Positions 1 to 4,862 of a DNA stretch of 8,650 nucleotides are shown here, piece by piece; within the stretch, counting starts at the first letter, position 1, and each line of letters opens with the position of its first letter. The notes under the pieces are model-generated. The model was not told the origin of the DNA and did no database searches. It worked only from the letters and a program-made list of their open reading frames with translations. This DNA comes from Desulfobacterales bacterium. GTDB taxonomy: Bacteria; Desulfobacterota; DSM-4660; Desulfatiglandales; Desulfatiglandaceae. The stretch covers positions 1-8,650 of the forward strand of contig JAMOVZ010000289.1 of the NCBI GenBank assembly GCA_027061865.1, read 5' to 3'. A program made the translations under genes and the position numbers.

Positions 1-219
1 CACGGCAAGGAAAAAGCGGGTCAGATCTGAAGTGGGAGGCGTCGGCAGAGGATGGGCCAGGGAAAGGACTCCAGCCATGACCATGGAAAGCGAGGCCTTC
101 CACATGGTCGGCAGCCCCTTTGCACCAAACAGGGGGAGGAGAAACAAGACAATGCTCACCCGCAATAGGATCCAGAAAAATACCTGAAACTGCTCTATTG
201 TCACAACAGGAAAAGGCAT
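1..219 (-). CDS. fliR: Flagellar export gate protein FliR, N-terminal part (cut by window edge)
   Basis: FliR is an inner-membrane component of the flagellar type III export gate, where it assembles with FliP and FliQ at the core of the basal body. The visible 73 residues start MPFPVVTIEQFQVFF and contain hydrophobic segments at about 10-31 and 41-55, joined by the FGAKGLPTMWK stretch. That matches the start of FliR, in which a first membrane helix is followed by a short F(G/S)x(R/K)G(L/V)P loop. The ATG at 219 is preceded by GGTGGAAGAG as a possible ribosome site. The gene lies 27 bases after fliQ in the usual fliP-fliQ-fliR order. The frame is open to base 1, so roughly 190 residues are missing to the left. 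The short length visible limits certainty, but position and sequence agree. Confidence 0.9.
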   Translation of the reverse strand, partial: MPFPVVTIEQFQVFFWILLRVSIVLFLLPLFGAKGLPTMWKASLSMVMAGVLSLAHPLPTPPTSDLTRFFLAV

Positions 220-246
220 CTTACTCTTCCACCAAAAACCAAATGT

Positions 247-516
247 CTATCTTATGAACTCAGGAATGCTGGTAATGATCCTACTCGTAAAGATTGTGAG
301 CTTTGAAAGCATCCAAGGGGCCACGGCAATAAGGGTGAGCAGCACCGCCACTATCTTGGGCACAAATGTCAAGGTCATCTCCTGGACCTGGGTAGTGGCC
401 TGGAGAATCGCAATGGTGAGGCCCACGGCCAGCCCTACACCCAGCAGTGGCGCGGAAAGGAGTAATGCCATCTTCACTGCTTCATTTGCCAATGTCACCA
501 CTGATTCAGGACTCAT
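247..516 (-). CDS. fliQ: Flagellar export gate protein FliQ
   Basis: FliQ is a small two-helix membrane protein of the flagellar type III export gate, packed around FliP/FliR. The chosen ATG at 516 gives 89 residues, the usual FliQ length, beginning MSPESVVTLANEA. Two hydrophobic segments (about 15-38 and 49-71) flank the highly conserved stretch QATTQVQEMTLTFVPK at about 39-54. An in-frame GTG at 531 would add five residues, but it overlaps the fliP stop. The bases AAAGGGGG at 521-528 sit at a good distance before the ATG, so the later start is preferred. Eleven bases separate it from the fliP stop, and fliR follows after 27 bases. Identity is secure; only the start has a small alternative. 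Confidence 0.95.
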   Translation of the reverse strand: MSPESVVTLANEAVKMALLLSAPLLGVGLAVGLTIAILQATTQVQEMTLTFVPKIVAVLLTLIAVAPWMLSKLTIFTSRIITSIPEFIR

Positions 517-520
517 GCAA

Positions 521-528
521 CCCCCTTT
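521..528 (-). promoter_or_regulatory. Ribosome binding site that fixes the fliQ start
   Basis: AAAGGGGG on the minus strand lies four bases before the ATG at 516 and overlaps the TGA stop of fliP (528-530). It supports the 89-residue FliQ and implies that ribosomes ending fliP are close to the fliQ start. The upstream GTG at 531 would place this sequence inside the coding region. Confidence 0.65.
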
Positions 529-1328
529 CACGCAAAGCTCTTTATCATGGAACCCACCAACAAGTGCCAGCCATCCACCAAAACAAACAGCATGAGTTTA
601 AAAGGCAGAGAAACCATAAAGGGTGGAAGCATCATCATGCCCATGGAAAGAAGCACACTGGCCACCACCATATCTATCACCAGAAAAGGTATATAGATGA
701 GGAATCCTATCTGGAATGCCGTCTTTAGTTCGCTGATCACAAACGAAGGAATGAGCACAATGGTAGGGACATCTTCCATGCTCTTGGGCTTTTCTGTCTT
801 GGAGATGTTCAAGAATAAAGCGAGGTCTTTTTTTCTGGTTTGCTTGAACATGAACTCCCTTACAGGTCCGAGGGCCTTCTTTATGGCCTCGCCTTGTGAG
901 ATCTCCTCTGCCATGAATGGCTGGATCGCTTCCTTGTGCACTCTGCTATAGACAGGTGCCATGAGGAAAAATGTGAGGAGCAATGCGAGACCAATCAAGA
1001 CCTGATTAGGCGGCATTTGTTGTGTGCCAAGGGCATGGCGGATCAAAGAGAAGACTACGACAAGCCGGGTAAAGGATGTCATCATCACCACAATGGCGGG
1101 AGCGAGGGAAAGGACCGTCATTAGAAACAGGATCTGAAGCACCACCGAGACCTGCTGAGGCCTTTCGGCCTCCTTCATTCCCAAGGTGATTGAAGGAATC
1201 ATGGGAAGGTCTTGCGCGTACCCCACTGAAGCCCCTGCCACCACACAGGCAATGAACAAAAAGGCAATAATCAGAATTGGGCGTTTCTCTCCCCAAGCCT
1301 TTCCGCATCTACCCACTTTCCTCACCAC
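528..1328 (-). CDS. fliP: Flagellar export gate protein FliP with signal peptide
   Basis: FliP forms the main ring of the FliP5-FliQ4-FliR1 export gate, through which rod, hook and filament proteins leave the cytoplasm. The 266-residue product has an N-terminal signal sequence (basic region to residue 16, hydrophobic 17-34, probable cleavage after GYA at 38), as is usual for FliP. Family hallmarks follow: TSFTRLVVVFSLIRHALG at 84-101, QMPPNQVLIGLALLLTFFLM at 104-123, the periplasmic region at about 125-190, and PSFVISELKTAFQIGFLIYI at 194-213 leading into the last hydrophobic helices (MGMMMLPP at 229-236). The start is a GTG at 1328 overlapping fliO by 20 bases. Further in-frame GTGs at 1325 and 1316 are possible starts and change only the first few residues. 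The C-terminus ends eleven bases before fliQ. Confidence 0.95.
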   Translation of the reverse strand: MVRKVGRCGKAWGEKRPILIIAFLFIACVVAGASVGYAQDLPMIPSITLGMKEAERPQQVSVVLQILFLMTVLSLAPAIVVMMTSFTRLVVVFSLIRHALGTQQMPPNQVLIGLALLLTFFLMAPVYSRVHKEAIQPFMAEEISQGEAIKKALGPVREFMFKQTRKKDLALFLNISKTEKPKSMEDVPTIVLIPSFVISELKTAFQIGFLIYIPFLVIDMVVASVLLSMGMMMLPPFMVSLPFKLMLFVLVDGWHLLVGSMIKSFA

Positions 1329-1791
1329 CCTTGAAGCCCCCTTTTTTCCCCTTCAAAATGCTGAGAAAGTCGCCTCCGTTGCTCTCCTTCCCCTGCTCCT
1401 CTAGCCCTGCCCGGCCAACTCCCTCAATCTTTGAGAGAAGCCTTACATTGTCCGTGCCCACCCCCAAAAGCAAGAGCTCTCCGCAGACCTCAACCAAGGC
1501 AATGGATCTCTTGGGGGCGAGGGTCAAGGTGCCCAGCACCCTCATCCTTTGAACTCCCTGAAAGGATGAAGCACCAAACCTCAAACGCCTTATCCCGTAT
1601 GTGATCAGCAGAATAAGGCCGATGACCAGAGCCAGGGAGCCAAGCATCTTGAAGGTGGCAACCCCCATGTCTGAAAAAGGATCAGGGGAAGGCTCTTGTG
1701 CCCAGGCCACCGAGCAGGCAGAAAGGGCCAAGGCGATCAAAAAAATAGGGGCCTTGGCCAATTTATGGATATGTCGGGTTGTGTTAAGCAA
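1309..1791 (-). CDS. fliO: Flagellar biosynthesis protein FliO
   Basis: FliO is a bitopic membrane protein that assists assembly and stability of the FliP ring and is not part of the finished export gate. This product has 160 residues. It has a signal-like hydrophobic segment at about 14-31 (ending SVAWAQ), a short polar linker, a membrane helix at about 49-66, then the cytoplasmic FliO domain with RRLRFG at 68-73, the RMRVLGTLTLAPKRSIALVE region at 82-101 and LLLGVGTDNVRLLSKI at 107-122. The tail (130-160) is Gly/Lys-rich and low in complexity. The start is a TTG at 1791 that overlaps the fliN stop by eight bases, so translation is probably coupled. I see no strong ribosome site, and a TTG at 1761 is an alternative that would still leave a signal sequence. 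Family identity rests on domain pattern and on position between fliN and fliP. Confidence 0.85.
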   Translation of the reverse strand: MLNTTRHIHKLAKAPIFLIALALSACSVAWAQEPSPDPFSDMGVATFKMLGSLALVIGLILLITYGIRRLRFGASSFQGVQRMRVLGTLTLAPKRSIALVEVCGELLLLGVGTDNVRLLSKIEGVGRAGLEEQGKESNGGDFLSILKGKKGGFKGGEESG

Positions 1792-2155
1792 GGTTTTTTA
1801 CCCGCTCTCCAGGGCTTACGATGTTGGTGAGTCTTACGCCAAACTTTTCGTTTACCACCACCACCTCGCCGTGGCCCATTAATTTATGGTTTACGTATAT
1901 GTCCACGGGTTCACTGGTAAGCTTTTCGAGCTCCACCACCGATCCCTGGCCCAATTTCAACAGCTCTCCTATCTGTAACTTAGTGCGCCCAAGCTCCACG
2001 CTAATCTCGAGAGGCACATCCAGAAGAAAGTCCAAGCTCTGCGACTCTGACTCAGCAACGCTTTCCTCCATCTCCTTCAGATCCATTTCATCAGCCTCAT
2101 CCGGCTGGACTTCAGAAGCCTCTTTTTCTTCCACCTTTTCCTTTTCCTCACCCAT
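1784..2155 (-). CDS. fliN: Flagellar motor switch protein FliN
   Basis: FliN forms the base of the cytoplasmic C-ring together with FliM, and takes part in rotation switching and in docking of the FliH-FliI export ATPase. The 123-residue protein has a very acidic N-terminal region (1-45, many Glu/Asp) and a SpoA/FliN domain at about 46-116. Motifs seen are DVPLEISVELGRTKL (46-60), LGQGSVVELEKLTSEPVDIY (68-87), and the typical FGVRLTNIVSPGERVKNL end. The ATG at 2155 is preceded by GAGGTG, which overlaps the stop codon of fliM nine bases upstream. The SpoA domain resembles that at the end of the neighbouring FliM, as expected for these related proteins. The extended acidic N-terminus is common among FliN proteins outside the enterics. 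Confidence 0.95.
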   Translation of the reverse strand: MGEEKEKVEEKEASEVQPDEADEMDLKEMEESVAESESQSLDFLLDVPLEISVELGRTKLQIGELLKLGQGSVVELEKLTSEPVDIYVNHKLMGHGEVVVVNEKFGVRLTNIVSPGERVKNLA

Positions 2156-2164
2156 TGATACACC

Positions 2165-3154
2165 TCATCCCTCTATGGATTGATCGTTGTCAATCAGCTC
2201 TTCCACCTTGAAGACCGCCTTGTTACCGTGCTTCCCCGGCATGCACAGAAACTTGGGTATCCCTTCCACTTTAGCGATCAGCTTGCTGTTTAATTCCTTT
2301 TCAAGCACCAGGATGTCGCCCTCTTTCATGTTGAGGAAGTCTCTGACTGCCAATTGGGCACGGCCTAATTCAACGCTGATTTCAACAGGGGCATCTGAGA
2401 TACGCCTCTCCAAGAGTTCCACCCAATTCTTATCCACCTCCTCTTCCTCCATATAGTGGCCGGCAAGCCTATCCCTTATGGGCTGGATAGAAGAGTATGG
2501 GAGACAGATGGTGAAATAGCCTGCTGGCTTCTTCAGCTCCACCTCCGCCTTTACGGTCAATAAGTAATCGGAGGGGGGGGCGATATTGAGCCCCAGGGGA
2601 TTCGTTTCCGAGCGAACGAAATAGAGCTTGAGTGGATATATCTCAGACCACGCATACTGCAGGTCACCAAGGGCCATGTCCACCACCTTTTTTATGATCC
2701 TGTTTTCGATGGGCGTAAATTCTCTGCCCTCCACCTTGGCCGATCCCGTCCCTGTACCACCCAGATAGGCCTCAATTAGTGAGAAGACCAGGCGGGTTTC
2801 AATAACCAGCATGCCCATTCCCTTTAAAGGCTCCAGCTTGAAGAGGTGGAGGCTTGTGGGAATGGGTAAGGCCCTTTGGAATTCCTCAACCTTGATCAGT
2901 TCAAGTCCACCCATATCTATGTCAATGACTTTTCTGAGGGAGTTTGAAAGACTGTGGCGCAGCCTTTCAGCGAAGCGGCCATGGACCACGTTTAACAGCG
3001 GCATGCTGGCCTTGAGGTTCTTGCCCTGAGAGGTCCAGTCATATTTAGGATATTCGGTTTCTTCTTCAGGAGCCTCTTGCTCGGTGTCGATCTCACCCTT
3101 GTCCAGCCCCTTTAATAAGGCATCAACCTCGTCTTGGGATAGTATCTGGTTCAC
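2165..3154 (-). CDS. fliM: Flagellar motor switch protein FliM
   Basis: FliM links FliG to FliN in the C-ring and receives the chemotaxis signal by binding phospho-CheY. The 329-residue product has all expected parts. An N-terminal CheY-binding motif ILSQDEVDALLKG (4-16) is followed by an acidic linker. The middle domain, about 45-235, carries the GGTGTG motif (132-137) that contacts FliG in studied FliM proteins and FTPIENRIIKKVVDMALGDL at 146-165. The C-terminal SpoA domain, about 253-322, contains PVEISVELGRAQL. Translation starts at a GTG (3154) preceded by GGGAG; ILSQDEVDALL follows almost at once, so the start is well placed. It lies 18 bases after fliL. The intact CheY-binding motif implies that switching is under chemotaxis control. 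Confidence 0.97.
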   Translation of the reverse strand: MNQILSQDEVDALLKGLDKGEIDTEQEAPEEETEYPKYDWTSQGKNLKASMPLLNVVHGRFAERLRHSLSNSLRKVIDIDMGGLELIKVEEFQRALPIPTSLHLFKLEPLKGMGMLVIETRLVFSLIEAYLGGTGTGSAKVEGREFTPIENRIIKKVVDMALGDLQYAWSEIYPLKLYFVRSETNPLGLNIAPPSDYLLTVKAEVELKKPAGYFTICLPYSSIQPIRDRLAGHYMEEEEVDKNWVELLERRISDAPVEISVELGRAQLAVRDFLNMKEGDILVLEKELNSKLIAKVEGIPKFLCMPGKHGNKAVFKVEELIDNDQSIEG

Positions 3155-3172
3155 TCGCTCCCACCCGTTTTT

Positions 3173-3682
3173 TTACTGAACAACAAATTCCGTAAAATAG
3201 ACGTTATTAATCTTTCCGGTTTTCAAGAATCTGTTTAACATGGCGATTATTTCCGCCCTGAGCTGGTATTTGCCTGAAAGGTCACTAATGTCTTCATATG
3301 TCTTGCTGCTCAGCATGGTGAGGATGGCATCCCTCAACTGGGGTAACCGCTTTTCCACCTCAGGGATCAGCTTTTCGGAATCCAGCTCCAGCTCCACTTT
3401 CACCTTTAAGTATCTCTTTCCCATTGGCTCCATGAGATTCACTATGAAGATATTCATGGGATATATGGGGCCGATGTCAGGCTTTTCCTCTTTCTTCTTT
3501 TCAGCAACGGCCTCTTTTTTTTCTTTGCCCAGCAACTTATCTAACATCCCCATCTTCCAGGCAGCACCCCCTCCTCCGCCCAGTAATAATACGGCCACAA
3601 TGATAACGATCAACTTCATGGGAAGTCCCTTTTTAGGGGATTCTTCTTGGGCTTCTGTCGCCTTTTTTTCTTCCTCAGCCAT
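3173..3682 (-). CDS. fliL: Flagellar basal body-associated protein FliL
   Basis: FliL is a single-pass inner-membrane protein that associates with the stator around the basal body and supports motor output under load. The 169-residue sequence shows a charged cytoplasmic N-terminus (1-21), one membrane helix at about 23-43 with a run of five glycines (35-39), a Lys/Glu-rich linker at 47-67, and the periplasmic FliL domain. Recognisable stretches are YPMNIFIVNL (74-83), RYLKVKVELELD (90-101), and RDAILTMLSSKTYEDI (117-132) before the end at NNVYFTEFVVQ. The ATG at 3682 has GGGAG upstream. The gene sits between motA and fliM; a motB gene, frequently found just before fliL, is absent. Confidence 0.93.
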   Translation of the reverse strand: MAEEEKKATEAQEESPKKGLPMKLIVIIVAVLLLGGGGGAAWKMGMLDKLLGKEKKEAVAEKKKEEKPDIGPIYPMNIFIVNLMEPMGKRYLKVKVELELDSEKLIPEVEKRLPQLRDAILTMLSSKTYEDISDLSGKYQLRAEIIAMLNRFLKTGKINNVYFTEFVVQ

Positions 3683-3714
3683 GGCTTTTTTCTCCCTATG
3701 CTTCTATAGTCTTC

Positions 3715-4482
3715 CTATTGGTTGAAAGAGCTTTCCCTTAGTTGGGGTGGCAGATAGGCATTCAATTTCTGCTCAATCACCCTTGGATTTTCCCCCTTGG
3801 CAATGGATATGATCCCCTCCATCATTAACTCTTTCAGCATGACTTCTTCATTGCTTCGGTTCTTGAGTTTGCCTGCAATGGGCAAGAAAAGGATATTCGC
3901 CATTACTGCCCCATAAAAGGTGGTAAGGAGGGCCACTGCCATGGCTGGCCCAATGGTGCTCGGGTCACTCATGGTCTGGAGCATCTGGACAAGCCCTATC
4001 AGGGTGCCGATCATCCCCAGTGCTGGGGCGAAGGTGCCAAATGTGGTAAAGATCTCTGCGCCCAGTTTGTGACGGTCCTGGATCGCTTCGATCTCAGTTT
4101 CCAAGATCTCCTTTATGGCCGCAGGCTCCAGGCCATCTACTGATAACTGCATCCCCTTTTTCATGAACTCATCGTCCATTTCACCGATCTTGGCCTCCAG
4201 TGCAAGGATCCCTTCACGCCTGGCAATGCCTGCCAGCTCAACAAACTTGGCAATAAGTTCATTGGGGGTCACTTTCTTCATGAAAAAGGCGTTTTTCACT
4301 ACATTTACAACCTTTAGGATATCGGGGAGGGGATAGTTGATCATGGTGGCACCAATAGTTCCTCCAACAACGATCATCATGGAAGGAATGTTGATGAAGA
4401 TACCCAGGCTCCCACCCATTAGTATGGCTGAAAGCACCAGGGCAAAAGATAGAATGATTCCCACCAGGGTTGCTATATCCAT
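3715..4482 (-). CDS. motA: Flagellar stator protein MotA (PomA-like subgroup)
   Basis: MotA forms the pentameric ring of the ion-driven stator that turns the flagellum, normally around a MotB dimer. The 255-residue protein begins MDIATLVGIILSFALV, has membrane helices at about 4-23, 31-47, 146-169 and 179-201, and a large cytoplasmic loop between the second and third. The loop carries ARREGILALE (87-96), with the Arg and Glu positions that contact FliG in studied homologues. The third helix has APALGMIGTLIGLVQML (152-168) and the fourth AMAVALLTTFYGAVMANILF. Length and start match PomA rather than the longer enteric MotA. Thr160 aligns with PomA Thr158, a residue linked to sodium units, so sodium coupling is possible but unproven. 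The gene is first in its transcription unit, behind a sigma-54 promoter, and an A/G-rich ribosome site (AAAGGGGGAAAG) precedes its ATG. No motB follows. Confidence 0.95.
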   Translation of the reverse strand: MDIATLVGIILSFALVLSAILMGGSLGIFINIPSMMIVVGGTIGATMINYPLPDILKVVNVVKNAFFMKKVTPNELIAKFVELAGIARREGILALEAKIGEMDDEFMKKGMQLSVDGLEPAAIKEILETEIEAIQDRHKLGAEIFTTFGTFAPALGMIGTLIGLVQMLQTMSDPSTIGPAMAVALLTTFYGAVMANILFLPIAGKLKNRSNEEVMLKELMMEGIISIAKGENPRVIEQKLNAYLPPQLRESSFNQ

Positions 4483-4529
4483 AAAAACTTTCCCCCTTTG
4501 ACCACCTTCGGCCGTTCAAAGAGCAAATA

Positions 4530-4545
4530 AGCAACCATTGTGCCA
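4530..4545 (-). promoter_or_regulatory. Sigma-54 (-24/-12) promoter for the motA-fliLMNOPQR unit
   Basis: The minus strand reads TGGCACAATGGTTGCT. This matches the sigma-54 consensus TGGCAC-N5-TTGC(A/T) at every defined base, with ten bases between the GG (-24) and GC (-12) pairs. The predicted transcription start is near 4519, leaving a leader of about 37 bases with an A/G-rich ribosome site before the motA ATG at 4482. Sigma-54 control of basal-body and hook genes is established in many polarly flagellated bacteria. The quality of the match and its location in the only long gap make this a strong call. Confidence 0.88.
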
Positions 4546-4597
4546 GAGTGGCCTTAAGGGGCAGCCCCCTGGCTTAAATCATAAAAACTACTAATTA

Positions 4598-4610
4598 TTT
4601 CAATAAATTA
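4598..4610 (-). promoter_or_regulatory. Possible IHF site upstream of the sigma-54 promoter
   Basis: The minus strand reads TAATTTATTGAAA, which fits the reversed IHF consensus YAA-N4-TTGATW with one mismatch, inside an AT-rich block. It lies about 80-90 bases before the predicted transcription start, between the 14-bp palindrome and the promoter, where IHF often bends DNA in sigma-54 systems. AT-rich DNA gives such matches by chance, so this is tentative. Confidence 0.3.
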
Positions 4611-4674
4611 TGCGTTTCGATACAGACCTGGGGCAGGGCCGTAATGGTTGGTTTTGGGGAGGGTCTACCCAATT

Positions 4675-4688
4675 GTCAATATATTGAC
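4675..4688. promoter_or_regulatory. Perfect 14-bp palindrome resembling a FleQ box (candidate activator site)
   Basis: GTCAATATATTGAC is identical on both strands. From memory, the box bound by FleQ, the flagellar and biofilm enhancer-binding protein of Pseudomonas aeruginosa, has the form GTCAAT-N2-ATTGAC, which this site matches in full. Its centre is about 162 bases upstream of the predicted sigma-54 start, a normal distance for an enhancer. The binding protein is not in the window; assignment to a FleQ/FlrA-type activator is inference. Confidence 0.6.
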
Positions 4689-4786
4689 TGAACTGGGCGG
4701 ATAACAAGCCGCCTTTCCTGACACAAAAGCGGGGCTTTCACCTTTGAATGAGTTCCTTGCGGTTCCTTCAGGGGTTCAATATACCA

Positions 4787-4858
4787 ATCTCCCTGCCCCC
4801 TTTCAAGAAAGGGCCTGAATAGGAAGCCCGTTTTTGGAAAGGGGGCATCAGGGGAGAT
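4787..4858. repeat. Imperfect inverted repeat just downstream of flgE
   Basis: The left arm ATCTCCCTGCCCCCTTTC (4787-4804) pairs with the right arm 4837-4858, giving three blocks of 7, 2 and 9 base pairs (ATCTCCC/GGGAGAT, TG/CA, CCCCCTTTC/GAAAGGGGG), interrupted by one- and three-base bulges. The right arm begins four bases past the flgE stop codon. In the flgE transcript it would form a long hairpin with a smaller stem in its loop. It has no strong T-tract after it, so it may be a 3' stabilising structure, a weak terminator, or a copy of a dispersed palindromic element with CCCCCTTT/AAAGGGGG cores. Confidence 0.55.
4805..4829 (-). terminator. Weak terminator-like hairpin after flgE
   Basis: In the minus-strand transcript GGGCTT and AGGCCC pair (six base pairs including one G-U) around a seven-base loop and are followed by UUUCUU, with an A-rich run before the stem. 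It could end the fliK-flgD-flgE transcript before the motA promoter. The stem is short and competes with the larger inverted repeat that encloses it, so efficiency is doubtful. Confidence 0.35.
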
Positions 4859-4862
4859 CAGG

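Larger units (their letters stand above)
4483..4862. other. Intergenic regulatory region between flgE and motA
   Basis: This 380-base stretch contains no supportable gene. From flgE towards motA it holds an imperfect inverted repeat, a direct repeat of seven bases with a ten-base period, a GC-rich small hairpin at 4696-4713, a perfect 14-bp palindrome at 4675-4688, an AT-rich block at about 4575-4615 with an IHF-like site, and a sigma-54 promoter. The arrangement of distant palindrome, bendable AT-rich segment and -24/-12 promoter is that of an enhancer-dependent promoter reading into motA. Confidence 0.7.

Noticed and set aside
308..323. Minus-strand TGGCCCCTTGGATGCT inside fliQ, with sigma-54-like GG-N10-GC spacing, upstream of fliR
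   Set aside because: It departs from the consensus at key bases on both halves (CC for AC, ATGC for TTGC) and lies in coding sequence of a tightly spaced operon; a chance match is likely.
254..595. Open plus-strand frame antisense to fliQ and the end of fliP
   Set aside because: No family resemblance; both genes opposite are strongly conserved and unambiguous.
1821..2183. Open plus-strand frame of 120 codons antisense to fliN
   Set aside because: Its Ser/Thr-rich composition mirrors the acidic FliN N-terminus and there is no ribosome site or family resemblance.
3240..3725. Open plus-strand frame of 161 codons antisense to fliL
   Set aside because: It is Ser/Phe-rich, as expected for the complement of a Lys/Glu-rich gene, has no recognisable domain, and lies opposite a clear FliL.
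4558..4568. GGGGCAGCCCC hairpin just upstream of the -24 element
   Set aside because: A four-base-pair stem with a three-base loop is too small to call; it may be chance in GC-rich sequence.
4661..4688. TTGACA-like hexamer on the minus strand (ATTGACAATTG) as a sigma-70 -35 box
   Set aside because: No acceptable -10 element occurs 16-18 bases downstream, and the hexamer is part of the palindrome explained better as an activator site.
4696..4713. Small inverted repeat GGCGG-N8-CCGCC in the flgE-motA gap as a terminator
   Set aside because: The stem is five base pairs and has no T-tract on the minus strand; on the plus strand it is followed by TTTCC only, and no plus-strand transcript is expected.
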